A DNA stretch of 64,000 nt from an uncultured Eubacterium sp. (GTDB lineage: Bacteria; Bacillota; Clostridia; Lachnospirales; Lachnospiraceae). Shown in pieces: positions 8,091 to 16,916 of this stretch. A model generated the notes under the pieces. It was not told the DNA's origin. It did no database searches and saw nothing but the letters and a program-made list of their open reading frames with translations. Both the position numbers and the translations under genes were made by a program. The stretch lies in contig CAJUDA010000006.1 in NCBI GenBank assembly GCA_910584875.1, forward strand, positions 69,023 to 133,022. Direction: 5' to 3'. Positions within the stretch are counted from its first letter, which is position 1. Each line of letters starts with the position of its first letter.

Positions 8091-9575
8091 ATGAGTATCA
8101 TGTATCAGAGTACCCGGAGTAACAGTGAAAAGGTAACGGCTTCCCAGGCGATCCTGAAAGGACTGGCGGATGACGGAGGTCTGTTTGTACCAGATTCGAT
8201 TCCGGCATTTGATGTGCCGTTGGACAGACTGCCTGCCCTGACTTATCAGGAGACGGCGTATGAGGTAATGAAGCTTTTTTTTGATGATTTCACAGAGGAT
8301 GAGCTGAAGAATTGTATCCGGGGTGCCTATGATGATAAATTTGACACCGATGAGATCGCACCATTAGTGAAAAAGGATGGCGTCTTTTATCTGGAACTGT
8401 TCCATGGAAAAACAATCGCATTCAAAGATATGGCGCTCTCGATCCTTCCTCATCTGATGACGACATCGGCAAAGAAAAACGGAGTGACAAATGAGATCGT
8501 GATCCTGACGGCTACTTCAGGGGACACGGGAAAAGCGGCGCTCGCCGGGTTTGCAGATGTTCCAGGAACAAGCATCATCGTATTTTATCCCAAAGACGGT
8601 GTCAGTCCGATCCAGGAAAAGCAGATGGTGACACAAAAAGGCGCCAATACAAATGTGGTAGGTATTGTGGGGAATTTTGATGATGCCCAGACCGGCGTAA
8701 AAAAAATGTTTGGTTCCCGGGAACTGTCAGCACGCATGAACGAAAAAGGATACCAGTTTTCTTCGGCGAATTCGATTAACATCGGGCGTCTGGTACCCCA
8801 GATCGTATATTATGTCTGGTCCTATGGCCAGCTGCAGAAGCAGGGGGAGATTTCAGCGGGTGATACGATCAATATTGTTGTCCCGACGGGGAATTTTGGT
8901 AATATTCTGGCGGCATATTATGCGAAAAATATGGGGATCCCCATTGAGAAGCTGTACTGTGCCTCCAATGAGAATAAAGTCCTGTTTGATTTTTTTGAGA
9001 CAGGAAAATATGACCGCAGGAGAGAATTTATACTGACATCCTCCCCATCTATGGATATCCTGATCTCCAGCAACCTCGAGCGGCTGATCTACCGGATCGC
9101 CGGAGATGACGCTGGTCAGACAGAGGCATTGATGAAGGCGCTGACGGATCAGGGAGAATATGAGATCACAGCAGAGATGAGAGACGGACTTACCTGTTTT
9201 ACAGGAGGATTTGCAACGGAAGAAGAGACCGCCCATATGATCCGCCAGGTTTACGAAAAAGCTGGTTATGTTATCGATCCCCATACGGCTGTGGCTGCCC
9301 ATGTCTGTTATGAAAAGGCGAAGGATCAGGGGGCGCCGGTCGTGATCGCTTCCACAGCCAGTCCTTATAAATTTACGCGAAGCGTGATGAATGCTGTTGA
9401 CCAGGAGAAATACGAAAGTATGGGTGATTTTGAACTGGTGGATGAACTGAATCAGCTGTCGGGAGTCAAAGTGCCTCCTGCCATAGAAGAAATCCGTACT
9501 GCTCCGGTACTGCATCATACTGTTTGTGACAAAAGTGAGATGCAGGCGGCAGTAGAAAAGATACTGGGGTTATAA
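8091..9575 (+). CDS. thrC: Threonine synthase
   Basis: A 494-residue PLP enzyme that converts O-phosphohomoserine to threonine, the last step of threonine synthesis. It is the long fold-type II form: N-terminal MYQSTRSNSEKVTASQAILKG region, PLP lysine in FHGKTIAFKDMA (about residues 105-118), glycine loop TATSGDTGKAAL, and NSINIGRLVPQIVYY, all typical. ATG 8091 has GGAGG at 8080-8084 (6 bp); the frame is open further upstream without a ribosome site. No ACT-type regulatory domain is visible. hisA follows after only 2 bp, so the two are one transcription unit. Confidence 0.97.
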   Translation: MSIMYQSTRSNSEKVTASQAILKGLADDGGLFVPDSIPAFDVPLDRLPALTYQETAYEVMKLFFDDFTEDELKNCIRGAYDDKFDTDEIAPLVKKDGVFYLELFHGKTIAFKDMALSILPHLMTTSAKKNGVTNEIVILTATSGDTGKAALAGFADVPGTSIIVFYPKDGVSPIQEKQMVTQKGANTNVVGIVGNFDDAQTGVKKMFGSRELSARMNEKGYQFSSANSINIGRLVPQIVYYVWSYGQLQKQGEISAGDTINIVVPTGNFGNILAAYYAKNMGIPIEKLYCASNENKVLFDFFETGKYDRRREFILTSSPSMDILISSNLERLIYRIAGDDAGQTEALMKALTDQGEYEITAEMRDGLTCFTGGFATEEETAHMIRQVYEKAGYVIDPHTAVAAHVCYEKAKDQGAPVVIASTASPYKFTRSVMNAVDQEKYESMGDFELVDELNQLSGVKVPPAIEEIRTAPVLHHTVCDKSEMQAAVEKILGL

Positions 9576-9577
9576 AT

Positions 9578-10348
9578 ATGGAATTCAGACCCTGTATCGA
9601 TATTCATAATGGAAAAGTCAAGCAGATCATCGGAGGTACCCTGACTGACGATAATGATTTTGCAGAAGAAAACTTTGTTTCTGAGAGAAGGGCGGCGGAT
9701 TATGCCCGTCTGTATCAGAAAGAAGGGCTTCGGGGCGGCCATGTGATTTTGCTGAATGGAAAAGACAGTCCTTATTATAAGGAAGATCTGGCCCAGGCTT
9801 CAGAGGCTCTTGGTGCGTGGAGGGATGCGCTGCAGATCGGTGGGGGCGTCACGGCGGAGAATGCGGCATCCTTTCTTGATATGGGAGCCAGTCATGTGAT
9901 CGTTACTTCTTATGTATTTTCTGGTGGAGAGATCCGTTATGACCGGATGGAAAAACTGCTGTCAGAAATCGGAAAAGAACATCTGGTTCTCGACCTGAGC
10001 TGCCGGAAAAAGGACGATCGCTATTTTGTAGTGACCGACCGGTGGCAGAAATACACCAGTCAGCCGCTGGACGGATCACTGCTCCGGACACTTGGTTCCT
10101 ATTGTGATGAGTTTCTGATCCATGCTGTCAATGTAGAGGGAACCGGAACCGGAGTTGATAAAGAACTTCTTGCCCTGCTGGCGGCAGAGAACCGGATCCC
10201 GGTGACTTATGCAGGCGGGATTGGGAAAATGGAGGATATCCAGACGATCCGGGATATTGGCAGAAACAGGGTAAATTTTACTGTGGGAAGTGCTCTTGAT
10301 CTCTTTGGCGGTCCGTTACGGTTAGATGAAATTGTTACAAAATTTTAA
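9578..10348 (+). CDS. hisA: HisA isomerase, eukaryotic (HIS6-like) type
   Basis: A 256-residue (beta-alpha)8 barrel that catalyses the ProFAR to PRFAR isomerisation in histidine synthesis. The start FRPCIDIHNGKVKQIIGGTL is much closer to fungal and plant HIS6 than to the usual bacterial HisA. The catalytic aspartates are Asp8 (PCIDIH) and probably Asp139 (LVLDLS). The phosphate loops IGGGV (87-91) and YAGGIG near 210 are present. It follows thrC by 2 bp, and no other his gene is in the window. The separation from a his operon and the eukaryotic-type sequence both point to gene replacement. Confidence 0.88.
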   Translation: MEFRPCIDIHNGKVKQIIGGTLTDDNDFAEENFVSERRAADYARLYQKEGLRGGHVILLNGKDSPYYKEDLAQASEALGAWRDALQIGGGVTAENAASFLDMGASHVIVTSYVFSGGEIRYDRMEKLLSEIGKEHLVLDLSCRKKDDRYFVVTDRWQKYTSQPLDGSLLRTLGSYCDEFLIHAVNVEGTGTGVDKELLALLAAENRIPVTYAGGIGKMEDIQTIRDIGRNRVNFTVGSALDLFGGPLRLDEIVTKF

Positions 10349-10382
10349 AAGAGAAAAAATTGGAAAACAGAAATAAACAACG

Positions 10383-10420
10383 AAAAATCGTTCTTTATGT
10401 AGATAAGGAACGATTTTTTT
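10383..10420 (+). terminator. Intrinsic terminator after thrC-hisA
   Basis: AAAAATCGTTC and GAACGATTTTTTT form a stem of about 10 bp with a T-tract, 35 bp after the hisA stop. Confidence 0.85.
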
Positions 10421-10431
10421 ACTTCTAAGGG

Positions 10432-10459
10432 TTGATTTTTTTGAAATATATGATACAAT
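10432..10459 (+). promoter_or_regulatory. Promoter of the second SleB-like gene
   Basis: TTGATT at 10432-10437, 16 bp spacer, TACAAT at 10454-10459. Confidence 0.55.
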
Positions 10460-10515
10460 TATTACATAAATGTTACAAAAGAGATTCAAAAATATTACAA
10501 CTTGTGGAGGTAACT

Positions 10516-11022
10516 ATGAATTTCAAAGCTTTAGTAGTGCGTATGATAGCGGTTTTTGTACTGGCAGGGTTGATGCTTACTTCAGGGACAACACTTTCTA
10601 AGGCTGCTGAGGGGGAGAATAGTTATACAAATAAAGAGGTAAAGATGCTGGCATCTATTATATTCTGTGAAGCGGGAAACCAGAGCTATGCCGGCAAGCT
10701 TGCCGTCGGTATCGTAGTTATGAACCGGAAGCGGTCCCGTAAGTTTCCGGGCACCGTAGAGAAGGTAATTAAACAGAAAAACCAGTTTACGCCTGTCAGA
10801 ACCGGAAAATACGCAAAGGAATTAAAAAAATATAAGAAAGGCTCATATAAAAAAGGAGCAAGGGCACAGTGTGTCAAAGCGGCAAAGGAAGCGCTGGGAG
10901 GAAAAACAACGGTCAGATACCGTGGTAAGACGATCCAGATGAAGAAATATCTGTTTTTCAGCCAGCATTTGCGGAATGCAAAGCTTCGGATCGGAGGACA
11001 TGATTTTAAAATAAAATTCTGA
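10516..11022 (+). CDS. SleB-like cell wall hydrolase, secreted, short form
   Basis: A 168-residue protein from ATG 10516, chosen because GGAGG lies 5 bp upstream; the open frame before it is leader. It has a signal peptide (residues 1-33, cleavage likely after SKAAE or nearby), then a Hydrolase_2/SleB domain with the catalytic-type Glu in IIFCEAGNQSY and NRKRSRKFPGTVEKVI. The mature protein is very basic, as is common for wall-binding enzymes. It is a paralogue of the gene at 7314 but lacks that gene's spacer. It has its own promoter and two terminators, so it is monocistronic. Confidence 0.85.
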   Translation: MNFKALVVRMIAVFVLAGLMLTSGTTLSKAAEGENSYTNKEVKMLASIIFCEAGNQSYAGKLAVGIVVMNRKRSRKFPGTVEKVIKQKNQFTPVRTGKYAKELKKYKKGSYKKGARAQCVKAAKEALGGKTTVRYRGKTIQMKKYLFFSQHLRNAKLRIGGHDFKIKF

Positions 11023-11050
11023 TGAGATGATCCAGGAAGAAAAAAACAGG

Positions 11051-11092
11051 GCAGATGATCCCGGATGGAGCCGGGTCGTCTGCTTAATTTAT
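11051..11092 (+). terminator. Probable terminator after the SleB-like gene
   Basis: GCAGATGATCCC pairs with GGGTCGTCTGC, 28 bp after the stop, followed by a broken T-run (TTAATTTATT). The canonical terminator just downstream makes this one secondary. Confidence 0.5.
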
Positions 11093-11106
11093 TGATTAGG
11101 AGAAGG

Positions 11107-11135
11107 AAGCGTCGGCTTATCACGACGCTTTTTTA
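11107..11135 (+). terminator. Terminator hairpin, one copy of a dispersed palindrome
   Basis: AAGCGTCG (11107-11114), loop GCTTATCA, CGACGCTT (11123-11130), then TTTT. The reverse complement of this whole 24-bp unit, with one mismatch, recurs at 43285-43308 with the same flanking A-run, but in the opposite orientation. Confidence 0.8.
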
Positions 11136-11212
11136 ATTTGACAAATGACTCATTTCTTGCGATACTAAGAGAGTACGATATTAAAAAATGAAAAATGCAG
11201 GAGGATATAACG

Positions 11213-12523
11213 ATGTGGGCATATGAAAGCGTATTTTATCAGATCTATCCATTGGGGTTCTGCGGGGCGCCTTTTGAAAATGACGGGGAAGAGAAATCCC
11301 GTATTCTTAAAGTGATCGAATGGATCCCTCATATTGAAAAACTGGGAGCCAGTGCAATTTATTTTTCACCGGTATTTGAGTCAGATACACATGGATATAA
11401 TACAAGGGATTATAAAAAGATTGACTGCAGACTGGGAACCAATGAGGATTTCACCAAGGTGTGTGAGGAACTGCATCAGGCAGGAATCCGGGTGGTGCTG
11501 GATGGCGTGTTTAATCATGTGGGAAGAGGATTCTGGGCATTCCGGGATGTACTGGAAAACAGGGAGAATTCCCGCTACAAAGACTGGTTCCATATTGATT
11601 TTGGCGGAAATTCCGGTTATAATGACGGACTCTGGTATGAGGGCTGGGAAGGAAACTATGACCTGGTCAAATTAAATCTTCAGAATGAAGAGGTGGTACA
11701 GCATATATTTGACGCTGTGAAATACTGGGTGGAGACATTTGATATTGATGGCCTGCGTCTAGATGTGGCGTATTGTCTGGATCAGGGATTTCTCAGACGG
11801 CTGCGTCAGTTTACGGACTCGCTGAAGGAAGATTTCTACCTGGTTGGGGAGACGCTGCATGGAGACTACAAGCAGTGGATGAATGACGAGATGTGCCATT
11901 CCGTGACGAATTATGAGTGCTATAAGGGTCTGCACTCCAGCTTTAACAGTATGAATCTGTTTGAGATCTGTCACTCCCTGGGCAGGCAGTTTGGTCCGGA
12001 AGACTGGACGTTGTATAAGGGCAGACATCTTCTGAGCTTTGTAGACAATCATGATGTGAGCCGGATCGCCAGTGTCCTGACTAATGAGAAGCATCTGCCG
12101 CTGATCTATGCCATGTGCTTTGGGATGCCGGGCATTCCCTGTGTATATTATGGGAGCGAATGGGGAGCGAAAGGAGACAAGAGTGAAGGAGATCCGGCGC
12201 TCCGTGTCAGCTTTGACAAACCAGAATTCGGAGAACTTGCAGAATGGATCGCGAAACTGGCAGAAGCGAAAAAAGGGAGCAGGGCGTTGAATTATGGCGG
12301 TTTCCGTTCGGTTGTACTGACCAATCAGCAGTGTATTTTTGAGCGTGCCTGTGAAGGAGAGAGAGTGCTGGTTGCCATTAATGCATCGGAAGAGCCATAT
12401 ACGGCGCATTTTGACGCCGGATGTGGTATGGCGGAGGATCTGATCACAGGAAAACCGCATGATTTTGGGGCTGGAAGTGAACTTCCACCGTATTCTGCCG
12501 CCTTCTGGAAGATGGAAAAATAA
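11213..12523 (+). CDS. GH13 alpha-amylase family glycosidase, cytoplasmic
   Basis: A 436-residue GH13 enzyme acting on alpha-1,4-glucans, probably short maltodextrins. The N-terminus runs straight into the barrel (YESVFYQIYPLGF) with no signal peptide, so it acts in the cytoplasm. The catalytic triad is visible: Asp184 nucleophile (GLRLDVA), Glu213 acid/base (VGETLH) and Asp281 (FVDNHD). DGVFNHVG is the usual conserved region I. A short C-terminal beta domain follows from about 365. ATG 11213 has AGGAGG about 9 bp upstream; ATG 11195 lies before that site. The closest functions are cyclomaltodextrinase or maltodextrin glucosidase; exact specificity is not readable. Confidence 0.88.
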   Translation: MWAYESVFYQIYPLGFCGAPFENDGEEKSRILKVIEWIPHIEKLGASAIYFSPVFESDTHGYNTRDYKKIDCRLGTNEDFTKVCEELHQAGIRVVLDGVFNHVGRGFWAFRDVLENRENSRYKDWFHIDFGGNSGYNDGLWYEGWEGNYDLVKLNLQNEEVVQHIFDAVKYWVETFDIDGLRLDVAYCLDQGFLRRLRQFTDSLKEDFYLVGETLHGDYKQWMNDEMCHSVTNYECYKGLHSSFNSMNLFEICHSLGRQFGPEDWTLYKGRHLLSFVDNHDVSRIASVLTNEKHLPLIYAMCFGMPGIPCVYYGSEWGAKGDKSEGDPALRVSFDKPEFGELAEWIAKLAEAKKGSRALNYGGFRSVVLTNQQCIFERACEGERVLVAINASEEPYTAHFDAGCGMAEDLITGKPHDFGAGSELPPYSAAFWKMEK

Positions 12524-12551
12524 AGATTAATCTGATTTTAATGTTCCCTAA

Positions 12552-12580
12552 AGGACATCTTAATGGATGTCGGGTAAGAT
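12552..12580 (+). promoter_or_regulatory. Possible promoter for DUF4342-RR-HK operon
   Basis: AGGACA at 12552-12557, 17 bp spacer, TAAGAT at 12575-12580. A 6-bp dyad GACATC/GATGTC (12554-12571) overlaps the -35 side and could be an operator. Confidence 0.4.
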
Positions 12581-12608
12581 AAGATTGTAACAGAAAACAA
12601 TAGATCAG

Positions 12609-12673
12609 GGCACAGGGCTGGGCAAAGAAGCTTTTGCCCGTGCCAGCTGGGCGGCACCGGTTTGAACCTGCCG
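12609..12673 (+). ncRNA. Probable structured RNA leader upstream of DUF4342 gene
   Basis: Two adjacent, GC-rich hairpins in an otherwise plain leader. First: GGCAC (12609-12613) pairs with GTGCC (12640-12644) around a 6-nt bulge and an inner helix GGGCAAA/TTTTGCCC. Second: CGGCA (12652-12656) pairs with TGCCG (12669-12673) around GGT-TTGA-ACC. No T-run follows, so they are not terminators. The start codon lies 27 bp beyond. I do not recognise a known riboswitch class. It could control translation of the DUF4342 and two-component genes. Confidence 0.45.
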
Positions 12674-12700
12674 TGGAGCCAACAGAATGGGGGAATATTT

Positions 12701-13225
12701 ATGGATAATCTTGAAAAAGTAGAGCGTCTGAGAGAGAAAGCAGATGTCAGTTATGAAGAGGCAAAAAAGGCGCTGGATGAGTGCGATGGAGATCTGCTGG
12801 ATGCCATGGTGTATCTGGAGAAACAGGGCAAGGTAAAAAAGGAAGGGAAGAGCAGTTATTCAACCCAGTATGAGGAGCCGGAAGATTTCCACAGGAAAAC
12901 AGAAGAAAAAGAACATACGGGAGGGACAAAGGATACATTAAACCGTTTTTTTGCCTGGTGCGGCAGGATGATCCAGAAGGGAAATGCCACGATGTTTAAG
13001 GTAGAACGGAATGAAAAGAATATGATCCGCATTCCGGTGACAGTGTTTGTTATACTGCTTGTGTTCCTGTTTGAAATCGTGATACCTCTTATGATCATCG
13101 GTCTGTTTTTGGACTGCCGTTATTCTTTTGAAGGCGTGGGAGAGGTTCATGTGGATGTAAATAAAGCGATGGACCGCGCGGCGGATGCAGCAGATTCGAT
13201 TAAAAGTGATTTCACAGACAAATAA
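12701..13225 (+). CDS. DUF4342-like protein with UBA-type N-terminus and a membrane anchor
   Basis: A 174-residue protein. Residues 3-45 form a UBA/EF-Ts N-like helix bundle (VERLREKADVSYEEAKKALD), then a polar linker (50-80), a DUF4342-like segment (about 85-125) and one membrane span (about 108-132) of valine, leucine and isoleucine. The tail is acidic. The function of DUF4342 is unknown. ATG 12701 follows a GGGG ribosome site. The gene is 20 bp before a response regulator and its kinase, so it may modulate that signalling pair; this is inference. Confidence 0.72.
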   Translation: MDNLEKVERLREKADVSYEEAKKALDECDGDLLDAMVYLEKQGKVKKEGKSSYSTQYEEPEDFHRKTEEKEHTGGTKDTLNRFFAWCGRMIQKGNATMFKVERNEKNMIRIPVTVFVILLVFLFEIVIPLMIIGLFLDCRYSFEGVGEVHVDVNKAMDRAADAADSIKSDFTDK

Positions 13226-13245
13226 AATAAGGGCGGGGAGGAAAT

Positions 13246-13953
13246 ATGGCAGAGAGAATACTGATCGTGGAGGATGAGGAAAAACTTGCCCGTTTTGTGG
13301 AACTGGAGCTGACCCATGAGGGATATCAGGTGGAAAAGGTTATGAATGGCAGGGAGGGTCTCTCTGCCGCACAGAGTGGGAAGTATGACCTGATGCTGCT
13401 TGATATCATGCTCCCGGAGCTAAGTGGTTTTGAAGTGCTCCGGCGTCTGAGGAAGACGTCTTCGCTTCCTGTGATCTTACTAACGGCACGGGATGAGGTC
13501 ATGGATAAGGTGGCAGGTCTGGACGGCGGTGCGGATGATTATATTACGAAGCCCTTTGCGATCGAGGAACTTCTGGCAAGGATCCGTCTTGTGCTGAAAA
13601 AGAGCGGGGCGGCAGCCGGAAATGGGGAGGGGGCATCAGACCGGGGAGCCACATGTCTTTCTTTTGACCGGCTGATCCTGGATGAAGAACGTTATCAGGT
13701 GTATTACGGACAGGAACCGATCGATCTGACAAACCGGGAATTTGAATTGCTGAAGATCCTTCTGGAAAATAAAAACAGGGTAATGACAAGGGACGTCCTT
13801 CTGGACCAGGTCTGCGGATACGATTATGTAGGAGCGACTAATATCATTGATGTTTACATCCGCCATCTCAGGAGTAAGATTGATGAGTGCTTTGGGATTC
13901 ATATGATCCAGACGGTCCGGGGTATGGGATATGTGATTCGAGAGGACAGGTGA
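13246..13953 (+). CDS. OmpR-family response regulator
   Basis: A 235-residue DNA-binding response regulator. The receiver domain (1-118) has the acidic pocket (VEDEE), phospho-acceptor Asp53 (LLDIMLPE), the Thr/Lys switch residues (LTARDE, TKPF). The C-terminal winged helix (about 135-233) ends in the typical TVRGMGYVI hairpin. It is activated by the histidine kinase that starts 5 bp downstream. The stimulus and targets are unknown. Confidence 0.95.
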   Translation: MAERILIVEDEEKLARFVELELTHEGYQVEKVMNGREGLSAAQSGKYDLMLLDIMLPELSGFEVLRRLRKTSSLPVILLTARDEVMDKVAGLDGGADDYITKPFAIEELLARIRLVLKKSGAAAGNGEGASDRGATCLSFDRLILDEERYQVYYGQEPIDLTNREFELLKILLENKNRVMTRDVLLDQVCGYDYVGATNIIDVYIRHLRSKIDECFGIHMIQTVRGMGYVIREDR

Positions 13954-13958
13954 GGTGA

Positions 13959-15095
13959 ATGCAGAAAAAAGAGGGCGTAAAGACATCATCTACGGCGCGC
14001 CGCATCAACCGGGAATTTGTGGGCAGGCAGTTTTCCTCCTATTTCTGGATGGACATCGTCGTGGCACTGATGGCGCTTGTGTGCTGGTGGATCCCTGTTG
14101 AAGTCAATGTATTTGGCTTCCTGATCGTCTGTCTCGCTGTTGTGATCGTTATGCAGATTTTTTCCCTTCTGCGCAATCTGTTGTTTGGGGCAAAAAGGGT
14201 GCGTTACCAGATGAGAACACTCAATGAACTGGCAAAAAAAGCGGAGGAACTCAGCAGCATTGCTTTCGACGAGAGTAAATTTCATCTTCTGGAGGATGCG
14301 ATATCCCACATGGACCCGGAAAATGAGACTGAGCATCTGCATATCGGAGATAAGGATTTTCAGGGTCTGGAGCTTGCCATCAACCGTCTGCTGGACCGGA
14401 TGAGGGAATCTTACCGCCAGCAGTCCCGCTTTGTTTCGGATGCTTCCCATGAACTGCGGACACCGATCTCCGTGATCCAGGGGTATGTTAATATGCTGGA
14501 CCGCTGGGGCAAGGAGGATGAAACGGTACTAGAGGAAGGAATTTCAGCCATCAAACATGAATCCGAGCACATGTCTACTCTTGTAGAACAACTTTTGTTT
14601 CTGGCGCGTTCCGATAGTGGGCGGCATCAGCTTGTGCGGGAGAAGGTATCTCTGAGAGAACTTATGCGGGAAGTGTATGAGGAGTTTGTTATGATTGATT
14701 CCGATCACGACTATTCATTTCGGGAACTGGCGGAGGGAGAACCCGGAGATATTATGGTTATGGGGGATCCTATTATGCTGAAGCAGACGATGCGGATTCT
14801 GGCAGATAATGCCAGGAAATATACAAAAGCGCAGGATGAGATTATTTTTGCCACAGGAATGCAGGAAGAAATTCCTTTTTTTTATGTACAGGATACGGGC
14901 ATTGGTATGATGGAACAGGATATATCCCATATTTTTGAACGGTTTTACCGGTCAGAGGAAGTCCGGGGCAGTGAAGCGGGCGGTTCTGGACTTGGTCTGT
15001 CCATCGCCAAATGGATTGTGGACAAGCATAAAGGATATTTTGAGATCCTGTCGATAGAGGGCCTGGGGACCAGGATCATAGTGCGCCTGCCTTAG
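13959..15095 (+). CDS. Sensor histidine kinase with minimal sensor region
   Basis: A 378-residue membrane kinase. Two helices (about 24-42 and 47-70) are separated by only a few residues, so there is no extracellular sensor domain. A linker with HAMP-like character leads to the dimerisation domain with the phospho-acceptor His164 in SDASHELRTP, then an HATPase domain with N-box (ADNARKYTKA), G1 (DTGIGM) and G2 (GSGLGLS). The small sensor suggests an intramembrane or partner-sensed signal; the DUF4342 membrane protein of the same operon is a candidate partner. Confidence 0.94.
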   Translation: MQKKEGVKTSSTARRINREFVGRQFSSYFWMDIVVALMALVCWWIPVEVNVFGFLIVCLAVVIVMQIFSLLRNLLFGAKRVRYQMRTLNELAKKAEELSSIAFDESKFHLLEDAISHMDPENETEHLHIGDKDFQGLELAINRLLDRMRESYRQQSRFVSDASHELRTPISVIQGYVNMLDRWGKEDETVLEEGISAIKHESEHMSTLVEQLLFLARSDSGRHQLVREKVSLRELMREVYEEFVMIDSDHDYSFRELAEGEPGDIMVMGDPIMLKQTMRILADNARKYTKAQDEIIFATGMQEEIPFFYVQDTGIGMMEQDISHIFERFYRSEEVRGSEAGGSGLGLSIAKWIVDKHKGYFEILSIEGLGTRIIVRLP

Positions 15096-15165
15096 AAAAA
15101 CTATCAGTCGTTTCAGCCGGTTATTCTGCCGACTCTTGTCCTTATAAAGAAGTTAAAAATTTTCC

Positions 15166-15194
15166 TTTTCTTAAAAGCCTCTTTGTGGTATCAT
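15166..15194 (+). promoter_or_regulatory. Possible extended -10 promoter of glnS
   Basis: TATCAT at 15189-15194 preceded by TGG (extended -10); the -35 region (TTTTCT) is weak. Spacing to the ribosome site at 15210-15216 suits a short leader. Confidence 0.35.
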
Positions 15195-15225
15195 GAAAGA
15201 AGATATGCTAAGGAGGCTTTTTTGT

Positions 15226-16893
15226 ATGTCAGAGATCAAGGAAGAGGTTATTACCAGAAATTTTATTGAAAACGAGATAGATCAGGATCTGGAGAGAGGA
15301 GTTTACGATAAGGTAGTGACCCGTTTTCCACCAGAACCAAACGGGTATCTGCATATCGGTCATGCGAAATCCATCATCCTCAATCAGGGACTGGCGAAGC
15401 AGTACCATGGAACCTTTAATCTCCGGTTTGATGATACGAATCCCCAGAAAGAGAAGGAAGAATTTGTACATTCCATTATGGCTGATGTGGAGTGGATCTG
15501 CGGGGAGAAACCACCTGTTTATTTTGCATCCGGATATTTTCAGCAGATGTATGAATGTGCCGTTAAGCTGATAAGGAAGGGGAAGGCGTATGTCTGCGAC
15601 CTTTCACCGGAAGAGATCCGCCAGTACCGCGGTACCCTGAAGGAACCGGGAAAAAACAGCCCTTACCGGGACCGGTCAGTAGAAGAGAATCTGAAACTTT
15701 TTGAAGATATGAAGAATGGTAAATGCGAAGACGGATCTCATGTGCTGCGTGCAAAGATCGATATGGCATCGCCAAATATCAATATGCGCGATCCCATTCT
15801 ATACCGGGTGGCGCATCTGCAGCATCATAATACAGGAAATGAGTGGTGCATCTATCCGATGTATGATTTTGCCCATCCCATCGAGGATGCGGTGGAGGGG
15901 ATCACCCACTCAATCTGTACCCTGGAGTTTGAAGACCATCGTCCTCTGTATGACTGGGTTGTAAAGGAGTGTGAATTTGAGGTGCCGCCAAGGCAGATTG
16001 AATTTGCCAAGATGTATCTGACTAATGTTGTGACAGGAAAAAGGTATATCAAAAAACTTGTGGAAGACGGAATCGTAGACGGCTGGGATGATCCCCGCCT
16101 TGTGACGATCACGGCATTGCGCCGCCGTGGGTATACGGCGTCATCTATACGGAAATTCATGGAATTATGCGGGGTTTCCAAATCCAACAGTTCGGTGGAT
16201 TATGCGATGCTTGAATATTGTATCCGTGAGGACCTGAAGATGAGCCAGCCGCGTATGATGGCTGTACTGGATCCGGTGAAACTGGTTATTGATAATTATG
16301 ACGAAGGCATGGTGGAGTATCTGGATGTTCCGAATAATCAGGAAAATCCAGATCTCGGTACGAGGAAGGTTCCATTTGGACGGGAACTTTATATCGAGCG
16401 GGATGATTTTATGATCGAACCGCCGAAGAAATATTTTCGTCTGTTTCCGGGCAATGAAGTCCGTCTTATGAGTGCTTATTTTGTGACATGTACCGGTTAT
16501 GAGACGGATGAGGAAGGAAATGTGACGGTAGTCCATTGTACATATGATCCCGAGACGAAGAGTGGTTCTGGATTTACAGGAAGGAAAGTAAAGGGGACCA
16601 TCCACTGGGTAGCGGCAGAAACGGCAGCCCGGGCAGAGGTTCGTCTCTATGAAAATATTGTAGACGAGGAAAAAGGTGTTTACAATGAAGACGGATCGGT
16701 CAATGTGAATCCCAATTCACTGACGGTCTGTGAAGAATGCTTTATGGAACCGGCGCTTGCCGAAGCCAGACCGGGAGATAAATTTCAATTTATGCGTACC
16801 GGATTCTTTTGTGTGGATACAAAGGATACTACGGAGGAACATCTGGTTTTCAACCGCATTGTATCGTTGAAAAGTTCTTACCGTCCAAAATAA
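15226..16893 (+). CDS. glnS: Glutaminyl-tRNA synthetase
   Basis: A 555-residue class I synthetase charging tRNA-Gln. The HIGH-type motif is [15 protein letters not shown]. The WDDPRLVTI and [14 protein letters not shown] segments and the two C-terminal beta-barrels match GlnRS. The second signature is divergent: where E. coli has VMSKRKL, this protein has [11 protein letters not shown], just before [15 protein letters not shown] lies 9 bp before ATG 15226; the in-frame ATG at 15193 precedes the site. GlnRS in Firmicutes is thought to be acquired, since many use GatCAB instead. No YqeY fusion domain is present. Confidence 0.95.
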   Translation: MSEIKEEVITRNFIENEIDQDLERGVYDKVVTRFPPEPNGYLHIGHAKSIILNQGLAKQYHGTFNLRFDDTNPQKEKEEFVHSIMADVEWICGEKPPVYFASGYFQQMYECAVKLIRKGKAYVCDLSPEEIRQYRGTLKEPGKNSPYRDRSVEENLKLFEDMKNGKCEDGSHVLRAKIDMASPNINMRDPILYRVAHLQHHNTGNEWCIYPMYDFAHPIEDAVEGITHSICTLEFEDHRPLYDWVVKECEFEVPPRQIEFAKMYLTNVVTGKRYIKKLVEDGIVDGWDDPRLVTITALRRRGYTASSIRKFMELCGVSKSNSSVDYAMLEYCIREDLKMSQPRMMAVLDPVKLVIDNYDEGMVEYLDVPNNQENPDLGTRKVPFGRELYIERDDFMIEPPKKYFRLFPGNEVRLMSAYFVTCTGYETDEEGNVTVVHCTYDPETKSGSGFTGRKVKGTIHWVAAETAARAEVRLYENIVDEEKGVYNEDGSVNVNPNSLTVCEECFMEPALAEARPGDKFQFMRTGFFCVDTKDTTEEHLVFNRIVSLKSSYRPK

Positions 16894-16916
16894 ATATATA
16901 AGGAAGGGAAATGGAT

